Of a DNA stretch of 64,000 nucleotides, positions 12,707 through 22,112 are shown piece after piece (within the stretch, counting starts at the first letter, position 1; each line of letters starts with the position of its first letter). This DNA comes from Sordaria brevicollis (lineage: Eukaryota > Ascomycota > Sordariomycetes > Sordariales > Sordariaceae), in contig JAUTDP010000014.1 of the NCBI GenBank assembly GCA_033439795.1, positions 310,001 to 374,000 of the forward strand. Direction: 5' to 3'. Position numbers and translations under genes: made by a program. Under the pieces are notes generated by a model that saw nothing but the letters and a program-made list of their open reading frames with translations, had not been told where the DNA came from and did no database searches.

Positions 12707-14431
12707 TCACTCCTTGGCCTTATTCCTCTCCATGACCTTCATCACGTCCGCAAAGTTATTCTTATCGCCACCTTTCTTTCCCCCACCCCTCTTTCGCTTG
12801 CCCTTGCTACTCCCCAATCCCGCCTTTCCACCTCCTTCATATTCGTCTTCGTCATCATCACCGTTCCACTCTGACAACTTGACCTTAGAAGAAGACTCGT
12901 CTAAATCCGCATCGTCCTCCATACGACTCGATCCGAATCCCATATCCAAGTCCTCATCGTCTCGGCTGCTCTCCAGCAACTTCTTCCGCAGTCGCGCCTC
13001 TCTCTCGGCCGTCAGCCTCTCCTCTTCGGATTTCTCAGCGGCGCTGATGGCTTTGGCCTTGGCCAACGCAGCGCGGAAGGTAGGGTCGTCGAGCGAGGGT
13101 TTCTTGTACTCTTCTTGAGAGACGAGGCCGGTTTTGGACTGCGAGAAGTAATTCCTTGGTCCATCGGCGGCTGCTGGTTTTGGTGGTGGAGGCATATCCG
13201 TCTTCTTTTTCTCGGCGGAATCTTCAACCTCTCCGTCCTCTTTATCAGACTCGCCGTCCGACCCGTCACTCTCCAACCCAGCCAACGGATCATAATCACT
13301 CTCGACATCATCGAAAATATTCGGCTCCTTATCCTCCTCCATCGCTTCTGCCGCTCTCTTTTCTTCTTCCAGCTTCTTGTAGTACTCGGGTACATCCATA
13401 CCCAAAACTTTCCCAGCCGCAAGCGCTTCCCGCTCCTTTTCTTGTTCTTCCCTGGTTTTCTTGGCATCGACTCGTCGCACCTTGCGCCGCTCGTTACCAT
13501 CTTCGTCGACAATGATCATGATCTCGTTCCCTCGCTCGTCGCGCTCTATCCTCGTCCCGGCCTGCTTCTTCTGCGGTCCGATTTTCTTGAATCGGGATCC
13601 CAGGCTGGACTCCTCCTTAGCTTTTGCCGCTGCGCGGGCGGCTTTTAGTTCCGCCAGGATTTGGTTTCGCGTCTTCTTGGCGCCGGGTGGTAATAAGGTC
13701 GTGGTTGCGAACTCGCCCTTCTTCTTTTCGGCTTGTTGTTTCTCCTTGGCTTTGATTTCGGCGGATTCGAGTTGTTCGAGGACGTCGTCTGGGTCTTCCC
13801 CAATTTCTCGCTTCTCTTCTTCCACCTGCTTCTCCTCTTCAACCTCGGGCGATTGTGACTTTGTCGTCTTCTCCCCAAAAACATCCACCTCCCCCTTCCT
13901 CACCCTCTCTAGCAGCTTAAAGTCCAACCCCTTAATCAAATGTGCCGTGTTTAAATCTCCTCCCCCACCAATGATCTCCTGTTGCAAACGCTCATACTCC
14001 TCTTTCGAGATCTCTTCCTTCTTGAACCGCTCTTCTAGCTCTTTTAGCTTTCGCTCCCGCTCGTCTGCTTCTTCTTGCGCTTGTCGCTGCTTGGCGCGAT
14101 CAACATATCCTTCGGCAAGCCTGCTGCCTTTTGGAGCGGAGGTTCGGATCTTTTTGTTCGGATGTTGTTGTGATGATGATGAAGCTGCATTGCGCTCGGC
14201 GAGTTGGCGGGCGAATTCGTTGCGTGGGTTGAAACCGGCAACGGAGCGTGGAGTCATGGGGATGGAGGAGCGAGCTCTGGAGCCTAGGGCGAGGGTGCGT
14301 GGAGTGGCACTGCCTGCTGGTGCTGGCGCTGATGGCGATTTGGAGGGTGGTGATGCGCTGCCATTCTGGTGGTTGTTCTTGTCTTTTTGGGCGTTGGCGA
14401 GGAGGAGACGGCGAAATTGTTCGTTGTTCAT
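12707..14431 (-). CDS. RED/IK-like spliceosomal protein (RED N-terminal domain)
   Basis: Homologue of RED/IK (Smu2), a B-complex spliceosome component that pairs with SMU1 in metazoans, plants and many fungi. It is a single-exon gene of 574 aa starting at ATG 14431. The RED N-terminal signature is clear: YVDRAKQRQ near residue 128, followed by HLIKGLDFKLLERVR near residue 190. The rest is highly charged and coiled-coil-like, with acidic/lysine blocks. A GRAVEDSD-type acidic region is followed by a C-terminal basic GKRKRGGGKKGG segment. The Arg-Glu/Asp dipeptide array that names human RED is not obvious, only general RE/KE richness. It shares a 564-bp divergent promoter region with REV1. The nuclear splicing role is inferred from the family. 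Confidence 0.85.
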   Translation of the reverse strand: MNNEQFRRLLLANAQKDKNNHQNGSASPPSKSPSAPAPAGSATPRTLALGSRARSSIPMTPRSVAGFNPRNEFARQLAERNAASSSSQQHPNKKIRTSAPKGSRLAEGYVDRAKQRQAQEEADERERKLKELEERFKKEEISKEEYERLQQEIIGGGGDLNTAHLIKGLDFKLLERVRKGEVDVFGEKTTKSQSPEVEEEKQVEEEKREIGEDPDDVLEQLESAEIKAKEKQQAEKKKGEFATTTLLPPGAKKTRNQILAELKAARAAAKAKEESSLGSRFKKIGPQKKQAGTRIERDERGNEIMIIVDEDGNERRKVRRVDAKKTREEQEKEREALAAGKVLGMDVPEYYKKLEEEKRAAEAMEEDKEPNIFDDVESDYDPLAGLESDGSDGESDKEDGEVEDSAEKKKTDMPPPPKPAAADGPRNYFSQSKTGLVSQEEYKKPSLDDPTFRAALAKAKAISAAEKSEEERLTAEREARLRKKLLESSRDDEDLDMGFGSSRMEDDADLDESSSKVKLSEWNGDDDEDEYEGGGKAGLGSSKGKRKRGGGKKGGDKNNFADVMKVMERNKAKE

Positions 14432-14995
14432 CTTTGCGATGAGTATCGCTCCCGCTTCTTGCTAAAGAGTTTCTCCGTGGTGAAATGGACGTGGAACAAA
14501 ATGAGAAATTGCGAAAGAAGATGGAGATGGGTATGATGCGAATGACGGAAGGCCCAGCCTCGGGAGTTGAGGCGCGAGGCTAGATTGTAGAAGTGGCGTC
14601 TGATTGAGGCTGAGATCTGCACTGAGAGCGGGAAGTGGGGATGGAAATGGGTCCATTGAAGGAACGGTTAAAGTGGGGATTGATCACGGGACCTCGCATC
14701 AAAGCCGGCGGCAGTTCGTCGCGTTCCGTCACGTCTCCCGCATATGGAAGGCACTCAACGAGGAGTTGCCACTTCATTGTAACTCCTTCATTTTATGTGA
14801 TTCCGTGTATTATACTCCATCTTCTCATTCATCGCCGTTCCAACGTCTACGGCATGCATTTTACCGATTTCCGCTGAACGACGCGCAACAGGCGAGATGC
14901 CCGACGACGATTCATGAATGATGTCATAGCCATTTTGGGCGACTATCTCATTCTCGTGAATTGGATATTTGAACTTCACGACCAAGTTGATAATC
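14432..14995. promoter_or_regulatory. Divergent promoter region RED-like/REV1
   Basis: 564 bp between the start codons of two divergently transcribed genes. It must contain both promoters and 5' UTRs. No individual element can be assigned with confidence. Confidence 0.5.
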
Positions 14996-17900
14996 ATGAC
15001 TGGAAACCCTCTCCGCGACAAGAACTCGGCTTCGGTACGGAAGAAAATCGAGAACCATTCCTTCACCGATGAAGGCGGCGACGAGTACGGCGGCAGCCGC
15101 TTCGGGGGGTTCGCCGACTACTTCCAGAACAAGCAAATTAAGCTTCAGAATCGGGATGCCCAGCTACGCTCTTCTGCAAAGGACAAGCCTCAGATCTTCA
15201 AAGGCGTCGTCGTCCATGTGGTCGGGTATGTCCAACCCTCGTCAAATGATCTTCACGACATGATAGTCCCACATGGCGGCGGCTGGCTTCAATACCTCGT
15301 TGGAAAGACCATGGCAACACATATCATTGCTTCATCCATTCCACCGAAGAAAGCAACAGAGCTGGCAAACTACCGGGTAGCAAAGCCGGCGTGGATTGTG
15401 GACTCTATTGCAGCAGGACGGCTATTGCCATGGACCGATTACAGGGTTATCGACGAGGGACCGAAGCAGCGAACCATCAAGTTCGATGCTGGCAAGATGC
15501 TGAGTAGTCAACCACGGCAGCAACAGACTCCTCAACGGTACAGAGAACAGACGGCGAACAGCTTTTACACCAGCCAGTTGAAGAAATGGAGCAGCCCATC
15601 GCAGCCAAAGACTCCTTTCAAATCTCCATCGGTGACAGTAAACGATAATATCGAGGACTTTGATGACGATGAGATGTCAGTGGATCTTTTGCGAGCACCA
15701 GCTTCGTCCAAGTCAGATCCACCTGCTCCCGTTGAACCTGAGAAACCACCAGACGCGCGGCCCAGTACTCCGTACCAAGCTCCTCTTGAAGAATCCCACA
15801 AAGCCCAGCCTACTACGCCAGATGTCGTTGGAGACGGAAGTTCGCAGTCGGTAAAACAGGATCCAGGAAGTTCAGAGCGACATAGTCCAAAGTTACAAAG
15901 CCCAGAGCCAGCAAAGCCCGAGGAATTAAAGCCAACAAAACCATTGACCTCGGAGGAGCACAACGCCAGACTCCTAGCAGACCCGAAAATGCGAAAGGCA
16001 TCAACAGCCAACCCTGACTTCCTCAAACAATACTACTCCGAAAGCCGCCTGCACCACCTGTCGACATGGAAGGCACAGCTCAAGTCACGGATGCAGAGCC
16101 TAGCAGCTGAAAAGGGTTCAGCCAAGAAGCCGGCCAAGCGGCCTCCTGGTTCTCGTCGGTACATCATGCACGTCGATTTTGACAGCTTCTTCTGTGCCGT
16201 CTCCCTCAAGAAGGCGCCGGAGTATCGTGACAAGCCAGCTGTGGTAGCTCACGGTAACGGAAGCGGTTCCGAAATTGCCTCTTGTAACTACCCAGCCCGC
16301 ACGTTCGGTGTCAAGAACGGCATGTGGATGAAGCGCGCCCTGGAGCTTTGCCCAGATCTTAAGATCTTACCGTACGACTTCCCAGGCTACGAAGAAGCGA
16401 GTCGGCAATTTTACGATGCTATCCTCGAGATTGGCGGGGTTGTTCAAAGTGTGAGCATTGACGAGGCGCTCATTGACGTTACTGACATTGTCATGGCCGA
16501 AGCCGGGTCCAAAGGCGTTGGTATCAGCGAGGGGAGCATCTGGAGAGAACAAGAAAAGGCGGATCAAATGGCTGCAAAACTACGGGAACGGATCAAGGAG
16601 AATACGGATTGTCATGTTTCTGTTGGAATCGGTGGTAACATTTTGCTGGCCAAGGTTGCCCTCCGCAAAGCCAAGCCTGCTGGGCAGTACCAGATCAAGC
16701 CGGAAGAAGTGTTGGATTTCCTCGGCGAGCTCAAGGTGGAAGACCTACCAGGTGTTGCCTACAGCATTGGAGCAAAACTTGAGGAGCTAGGGATCAAGTT
16801 CGTCAAAGACATACGGCAGACCAGCAAGGAGAGGCTCGTCTCAGCATTGGGCCCGAAAACTGGAGAGAAGCTGTGGGAATACTCGCGCGGTATTGACCGG
16901 ACTGAGGTTGGAGAGCAGCCCATGCGGAAGTCAGTATCGGCCGATGTGAACTGGGGTATCCGTTTTGTCAACCAGGAGGAGGCAGAGGAGTTTGTGAGGA
17001 ATCTGTCCAAAGAACTCGAGCGTCGGTTACTGAATGAGGGTGTCAAGGGGAAGCATCTGACCATGAAAATTATGAGAAGAGCAGCTGATGCTCCTCTTGA
17101 TCCGCCAAAACATCTAGGTCATGGCAAGTGTGACACCTTCAACAAGAGTATCTCCTTTGGTGTTGCTACCAATAGTGGTGAGGCGATCGGAAAGGAAGCC
17201 GTTGCGATTCTGCGCTCGTACAAGTTCAGCCCGGGCGACCTTCGTGGATTGGGTATCCAGATGACCAAGCTCGAACCACTTAAGCCATCTGCTGCACCAC
17301 AGGGAAGTCAGAAGAAGCTGAGTTTTGGTGCAGCGGTGATATCTTCGGCAAAGAAGCGGAAGGCTGAGGCTATTGAAGACGATGATCCCCAGAGTCCAAA
17401 GCGATCAATGTCTTCGTCGGAACATGACGAGAAGGATCCTATCACTGCTGACCCTCTCACACCTCGAAAACCAAAGCCTCATCCAGCTTTGCATCTCGCC
17501 AGGGCTGGCGAGGCAGACGAAAAGGCCAAGACGCCGCTCAACGTCAGAGGAACTCAGTTTATCATGCCTTCTCAGTTCGACCCAGCTGTTCTGGCGGAGT
17601 TACCAGAGGACATTCGGTCCAAGATACAAGAGCAAATCAAGGCTCAGTCCGTCAAGCGCAATGCTTCTGTACCTCCACAACCGGTCACCAGAAAACCTCC
17701 TCGTGATGCAGATATGCCACCAGACATTGATCGTGAAGTGTTCAACGCGCTTCCGCCAGATATGCAAGCCGAAGTCCTCGCTTCCCACCGCCGAAACACA
17801 GCACAAGCAGGTCCAAGCCGCCAGCCACAGCCTCAAGGGGGAGGTGGTGGCGGACAAACCCTCCTCCCGCAATCTCCTCGCAAAGACCGCATCATCAACC

Positions 17901-18904
17901 GCCCCGTCGACCGTCTTCGCACTCCCACCAAGCGTGGCCGTGGCCGCCCACCAGCCTTTCTGAAGGAAAAGGAACGCGATCTCAAAGCCGGACTCCGTCA
18001 AGCCTCCCTAATCACAGCCCGCCCACCAAACCAAGGTCACAGTGCCGACAATCCCCGCCAGCCCTCTGTTGAGCTCGAAATCGACCTTCCACCATTAGAC
18101 CCCGAGTTCCTCTCTGAACTGCCCGAAGATGTTCGGCGCGATGTAATCGAAGACCACGCCCGCCAACGCCGACAGCTCGAGCGCCAGGCTCAAGAGGCAG
18201 CAGCCGCTGAGCAGCGAGAGCATAGTCGGCACGTCAACCTGATAGCGGTAGACGTTGAGTCAGCGAAGGATTACCTCCGTCGTCGTCAAGCCGGTAACAA
18301 TGCTCAGCTTCAAGTTCCCAACCAGCAAAACCCATTTAATATCCCCAATGATCAACAGCTTCTACCAGGTGCTGGCCGCCACCACCCCCTTTTCGGTCCT
18401 CCGCCCAACTGGGGCCGCACGAACCGCGATCCACGCCGGATTCAATGGCCTGGTCCTCCTACCAAGGCCCCTCTCAAACCAGCTGTTGGAGGCGCGATGA
18501 AAGTGACGAACACTGCCGCGGTGAAGAATATGATCAAGACGTGGTATGCGTTCTCGAAACACGAAGAAGGGCCTAGTAAGGTGGACTTGGAGGTGTTGGA
18601 GGAGTATCTCTTTAAGGTGGTTATGCTAGAAAGGGATATGGAGAAGGCAAGGTTGTTGGTGAAGTGGTTTGAGTTGTGTGTTGATGGATCTTTGGATGGA
18701 GGGGAAGAAGGGACGGAGAAGGGTGATGGTGGTGGTCGGCAGACGGAAGAAGGAGAGGAAGAAGATGGGATAAGTGAGAAGAAGAAAGGCAAGATGGCGG
18801 AATGCATGGAAAAACTTACTTGGGAACGAGCGGTGGAGATTGTCAAGGCTTCTGTACAGGATGCCATGAGGGAGAGGGGATTGGGGGAGATGAATTTTGA
18901 GTAA
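14996..18904 (+). CDS. REV1: DNA repair protein REV1, Y-family deoxycytidyl transferase
   Basis: Translesion polymerase inserting dCMP opposite abasic sites and scaffolding polymerase zeta. Single exon; the first in-frame ATG is 14996, giving 1302 aa. Domains in order: a BRCT at about residues 68-160; a Ser/Pro-rich linker; the catalytic Y-family core from about 388 with the metal-binding HVDFDSFFCAVS and SIDEALIDVTD motifs; a little-finger domain to about 760; and three LPxD-type ubiquitin-binding motifs near 861, 911 and 1035 (FDPAVLAELPEDI, IDREVFNALPPDM, LDPEFLSELPEDV). The REV1 C-terminal domain, from about 1167 to the end, includes the WYAFSKHEEGPSKVDLEVL helix region. Most REV1 proteins have two UBMs, so three is notable. 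It acts in the nucleus in DNA-damage tolerance. Confidence 0.97.
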   Translation: MTGNPLRDKNSASVRKKIENHSFTDEGGDEYGGSRFGGFADYFQNKQIKLQNRDAQLRSSAKDKPQIFKGVVVHVVGYVQPSSNDLHDMIVPHGGGWLQYLVGKTMATHIIASSIPPKKATELANYRVAKPAWIVDSIAAGRLLPWTDYRVIDEGPKQRTIKFDAGKMLSSQPRQQQTPQRYREQTANSFYTSQLKKWSSPSQPKTPFKSPSVTVNDNIEDFDDDEMSVDLLRAPASSKSDPPAPVEPEKPPDARPSTPYQAPLEESHKAQPTTPDVVGDGSSQSVKQDPGSSERHSPKLQSPEPAKPEELKPTKPLTSEEHNARLLADPKMRKASTANPDFLKQYYSESRLHHLSTWKAQLKSRMQSLAAEKGSAKKPAKRPPGSRRYIMHVDFDSFFCAVSLKKAPEYRDKPAVVAHGNGSGSEIASCNYPARTFGVKNGMWMKRALELCPDLKILPYDFPGYEEASRQFYDAILEIGGVVQSVSIDEALIDVTDIVMAEAGSKGVGISEGSIWREQEKADQMAAKLRERIKENTDCHVSVGIGGNILLAKVALRKAKPAGQYQIKPEEVLDFLGELKVEDLPGVAYSIGAKLEELGIKFVKDIRQTSKERLVSALGPKTGEKLWEYSRGIDRTEVGEQPMRKSVSADVNWGIRFVNQEEAEEFVRNLSKELERRLLNEGVKGKHLTMKIMRRAADAPLDPPKHLGHGKCDTFNKSISFGVATNSGEAIGKEAVAILRSYKFSPGDLRGLGIQMTKLEPLKPSAAPQGSQKKLSFGAAVISSAKKRKAEAIEDDDPQSPKRSMSSSEHDEKDPITADPLTPRKPKPHPALHLARAGEADEKAKTPLNVRGTQFIMPSQFDPAVLAELPEDIRSKIQEQIKAQSVKRNASVPPQPVTRKPPRDADMPPDIDREVFNALPPDMQAEVLASHRRNTAQAGPSRQPQPQGGGGGGQTLLPQSPRKDRIINRPVDRLRTPTKRGRGRPPAFLKEKERDLKAGLRQASLITARPPNQGHSADNPRQPSVELEIDLPPLDPEFLSELPEDVRRDVIEDHARQRRQLERQAQEAAAAEQREHSRHVNLIAVDVESAKDYLRRRQAGNNAQLQVPNQQNPFNIPNDQQLLPGAGRHHPLFGPPPNWGRTNRDPRRIQWPGPPTKAPLKPAVGGAMKVTNTAAVKNMIKTWYAFSKHEEGPSKVDLEVLEEYLFKVVMLERDMEKARLLVKWFELCVDGSLDGGEEGTEKGDGGGRQTEEGEEEDGISEKKKGKMAECMEKLTWERAVEIVKASVQDAMRERGLGEMNFE

Positions 18905-19190
18905 ACACCCCTGTCGAGGGCTACAAATTGGCTAAGCAACGGGTTGAGATACCTGCTGTCATGTTACTGTCATGAGTATTTTTCCCTGTTTGATAAAAGT
19001 GATACCCATTAGTTGGAAGCGCAGTCGGATTTCGGACGCCCCTTGCTTGATAATCACTGTTCTCCAAGGTCATGTTTATGTGAGTGAATACCGTCTAGTC
19101 TACGCTATTGCCTTGATAGCAAGAGAAAATTGCCATGCCCCTTTAATTTGTGTGTTCACCCACGACCAAAAAACCACGGAGTCCAGTCCC

Positions 19191-20026
19191 TCACAAAAGA
19201 ATATGCATACCCGTCACCACCGCCGCCAGCAGTCCCATGAAGAAGAACCTTTCCTTAGCAGGAGCAAAGGAGGCGGCGACGCTATTCATGTCGTAAACCT
19301 GTCTCATTTCTACCTTGTTAACACACGATGTCCTACCTTCATTATCAAGGGTTGAAGGGAAAGAAGGAGAAGAAGAAACATCTTACACTGATCTTCAAAT
19401 CCCCTCCGCAGATCTGACTCTCGTCGCCGTCACAAGGTAGGTTACATTCGGTATCAGCCACTTTGGCGGAGAGTGAGGAGAGTTGGGTGGCACACCAGCA
19501 TTTTCTTTTGTCAGAAGGTAAATGGTTAGCTTTGCCTCGACCTTCTGTTTGGTCTTTCAAATGACCACCTGGCCATAACACTTCTTTATTTCTCAATCAT
19601 AGGCTCCCCCATCCTTTTCCTCCCCTTGTCCAAAAAAAGAAATTGGTGGAAGGGTAACGAGGGAACTCACCGCGAATACTCAACCCCGGCAAATCTATAC
19701 CCCCTCCCTCCCATCCCGCTCTTACAGAACCTCAAACACCTCTCCACCGTCATTTCCTCCGGAATCACCTCATTATCTCCCCCATAAAGCGCTCTGGTTC
19801 CGCTACTCGTTCCAGAAAGGTTAGTGGTTTCGTTGTAGCAGCCGATATAGCCATAGCCGTTGGAGCCAGGTACTATTGTTGGCGTTGCTGGTGTTGATGA
19901 CGGTGAGGTTGAGGTGTGTTGTTCTGCCGCTGCTAGACTGATTGCGAGGAAAAGAACGATGAGGATATCGATGAAACTTGTACGGCGCACCCGGCTGGAT
20001 GGCGACGAAACAGAAGACAGCGGCAT
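19191..20026 (-). CDS. WSC-domain membrane/secreted protein, 193 aa
   Basis: Small cell-surface protein with one WSC (putative carbohydrate-binding) domain. Reading down the minus strand the exons are 20026-19671, 19504-19387 and 19298-19191; phases match at both introns (166 bp and 88 bp) and total 193 aa. The N-terminal hydrophobic segment FIDILIVLFLAISLAAA, after a basic stretch, is a signal peptide or anchor. A Ser/Thr-rich linker follows. The WSC domain then runs from GYIGCYNE through CLRFCKS and KCWCATQ to CNLPCDGDESQICGG, with its conserved cysteines, and is completed by the third exon (VYDM). The C-terminus GLLAAVVTGMHILL is hydrophobic, suggesting a tail anchor or GPI signal. An upstream in-frame ATG at 20119 would add 31 residues without a signal peptide, so 20026 is preferred. 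Confidence 0.8.
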
Positions 20027-21399
20027 GTTTGGGCTTGCAGATGCAGATGAAGTGTTGCACAGTCTTAAACTTCTCGAACGCCGTGCAGAGCGGATCGGTT
20101 CTCGGACGAATTGTATCAAATGGTGTGTATCGACGTTTGTGAAACCAAAAATTCAATTGCGTGACGCGAGAGAGCTTAAGTGCCAAACTGGAAAAGCGAA
20201 AAATGCGAGAAGTTGGCACCGTTTCCAATGGGTCATCAAGTCCAAAAGAAGAAGGAAAGTTGAAAGTGAGGAAGGGAAAATTACCAAACACGAGGAAAGC
20301 AGCACACAAGTCTGACGGCCCCATTCCTTCCAATATGACAAAGGAACGGGGCCCAGACCATTAGCCGCAACCCTCAAAGATCCAACCAATTGCTACCGGT
20401 AGAGTGACAGTCCAGGATGATAACGATGATACTTTTACAGTAAGCTGCAGGATAGGGCTGAAGTACTGAAGACCTGTAAGCCGAGAGCTGAAAACAGGGG
20501 TCCGTCAGCAAACCCATCCCAATCGCTCCTTCGACATGCCTGAATGCGACGCTGATTGCGTTTCTGTGGCATTATTGATAAGACTTTTGCTTCAGGAGCT
20601 TGTTCTTCTATCCAGCGAGGAAGAGTTTCTGAACATGTCTCTAAAAGTGGTGAAGGCATTCACATGTCTTGGCATTAGTGGGGCCAACTCACACATGGCT
20701 ACCGGTCTCTGCGTTCAAGCTAGACTATGTTTCTTTTTTCCTCTCTCTCTCATTCTTAGTTCAATGAGTAAATCCAGACATATCACCGCCATATCTTCGT
20801 CTCAAATGTTTAAGTTCCCTATGTCGTCAACAACAGTTACCAGCCACACGCTCATCAACCATCACACACCTGGACCCTTAGACAGCTACTAGCCACTTGG
20901 ACATTCAGACACTCAGATATTTAAAAACATTACTGTCACACTACAATCGAGCCACCATCAAAAAATTGCCATGAAGAGGCATATCAAAACATACAACCAA
21001 AAAGATCTTGCCTCCAACGAGCATGTTCCCGTCAGAACGACTCGCAGTTCGAAACGTGATCTTATGTCAAGTCACAACTATCCATCCACAAATCGCAAAT
21101 CATCGAAGAAGGTATGGAACCGATATGCCTTGGTGATTTGACAAGGCAATACTCACGTTCACGTGGTAATATCCAGTGCGATACGATGAACATTGATGTA
21201 CGGTTCTAAGGGTCAAAAGCAACAGTCACAACAGAGAATGAATGGTAGATCTGGCGGTCATCCAAAATCTGCAAAAAAAAAGTCGCTTAATCTTCAATTC
21301 CGCTATTCCCCTCACCGTCAACGCTACCTAAGTAAAAGACCTTTCTCAATCACGGGTATCTGATTCACACCACTGTTTCTTGCGAGGAGAGCTATCATC
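20027..21399. other. Intergenic, no supported gene
   Basis: Upstream region of the WSC gene (left part) and 3' flank of the weak ORF at 21400. ORFs such as 20536-20892 (+) and 20435-20659 (-) overlap each other and have no recognisable domain. Codon use does not favour either. Confidence 0.4.
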
Positions 21400-21930
21400 T
21401 CAATCGTCCTCTTGGGTGGTTTCGAATCGGATATGCACAAGGACTCTCCAGAAGGGCTCTTTTCTAGTCTGATCGAGCTTCTTCGTATCCCGCAGCTTTT
21501 CCCTGACCACACGGAGGAGAGAAGCTCCTCCCATCATGAGGTCTTCCTCGGAGCCACCAGTCTATCACACCCGAAGGCCAGGTCATCAATCAATGCGGGC
21601 ATTGAGAGAAAACATATCCTTAGATAGACATCGTGATTGTTATCTTTGTAGGTTGGGTATGACGGGAGAACGTGAATGTTTGCGACAGGGGGTGGGCACT
21701 TGGTGCATCGTTTAAATGTTAGTTTAGTGCTGCTCCGAGATAGGGTAATTCCCGATGAATGTCTCACCTCCTCGCTTCTTCTTTTTTCTTGTTCTTTTGA
21801 CAGTTATATCAAATCAACGTACTCGAGGGCAAAACGTCTCATCGAGTATGGGCCCTTGAACTTCTCCAACTTGACGAGGTACACAGGCTTCTCGGATTTT
21901 GTTATAATTTATCTATGAAGAAGGAATCAG
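21400..21930 (-). pseudogene. Possible spliced or decayed small gene
   Basis: Protein-like segments lie in consistent order on the minus strand. A segment near 21905-21820 includes KPVYLVKLEKF and MRRFALEYVDLI and then meets an in-frame TAA. A second, near 21690-21550, reads CPPPVANIHVLPSYP...ALIDDLAFG. A third, near 21500-21400, reads EKLRDTKKLDQ...VHIRFETTQEDD and ends in TGA at 21400. Plausible introns are a GTGAGA donor with a CTAAC branch site near 21740, and GTGTGA...GTCAG (68 bp, phase 2) near 21555-21490. No start codon fits cleanly upstream of the TAA. No family was recognised. It may be a small lineage-specific gene with an unresolved first exon, or a relic. Confidence 0.3.
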
Positions 21931-22031
21931 CGTTTGACATACACACTTGATGCACTCATGTATGCCTACTTCTGTTGGTGGACGGAGATGATTCTGATCC
22001 TGACGAGTGGCCCTTATCATCCTCAACCAAG

Positions 22032-22112
22032 TCATGCTCTTTCTTTCTCTTTATGCTGCCATAAACCTGAATAGGACTTGAATTTCTTCGTGCAGCCGGA
22101 GAACTTGCAATC
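22032..22112 (-). pseudogene. Sixth C-x4-C zinc finger stranded behind an in-frame TAG
   Basis: Directly after the TAG at 22113-22115 the same frame continues for 26 codons as another copy of the upstream finger repeat (DCKFSGCTKKFKSYSGLWQH), then ends in TGA. In the other copies the residue at the stop position is Tyr or His (GKTYDC, EKTHNC). Here TAC/TAT has become TAG, and the second zinc-binding His is also missing (HKEKERA). This looks like a truncated array end, unless the TAG is read through. Confidence 0.65.

Noticed and set aside
13461..14465. 334-aa plus-strand Ser-rich ORF
   Set aside because: Antisense of the RED-like gene; Ser runs mirror Glu/Arg codons.
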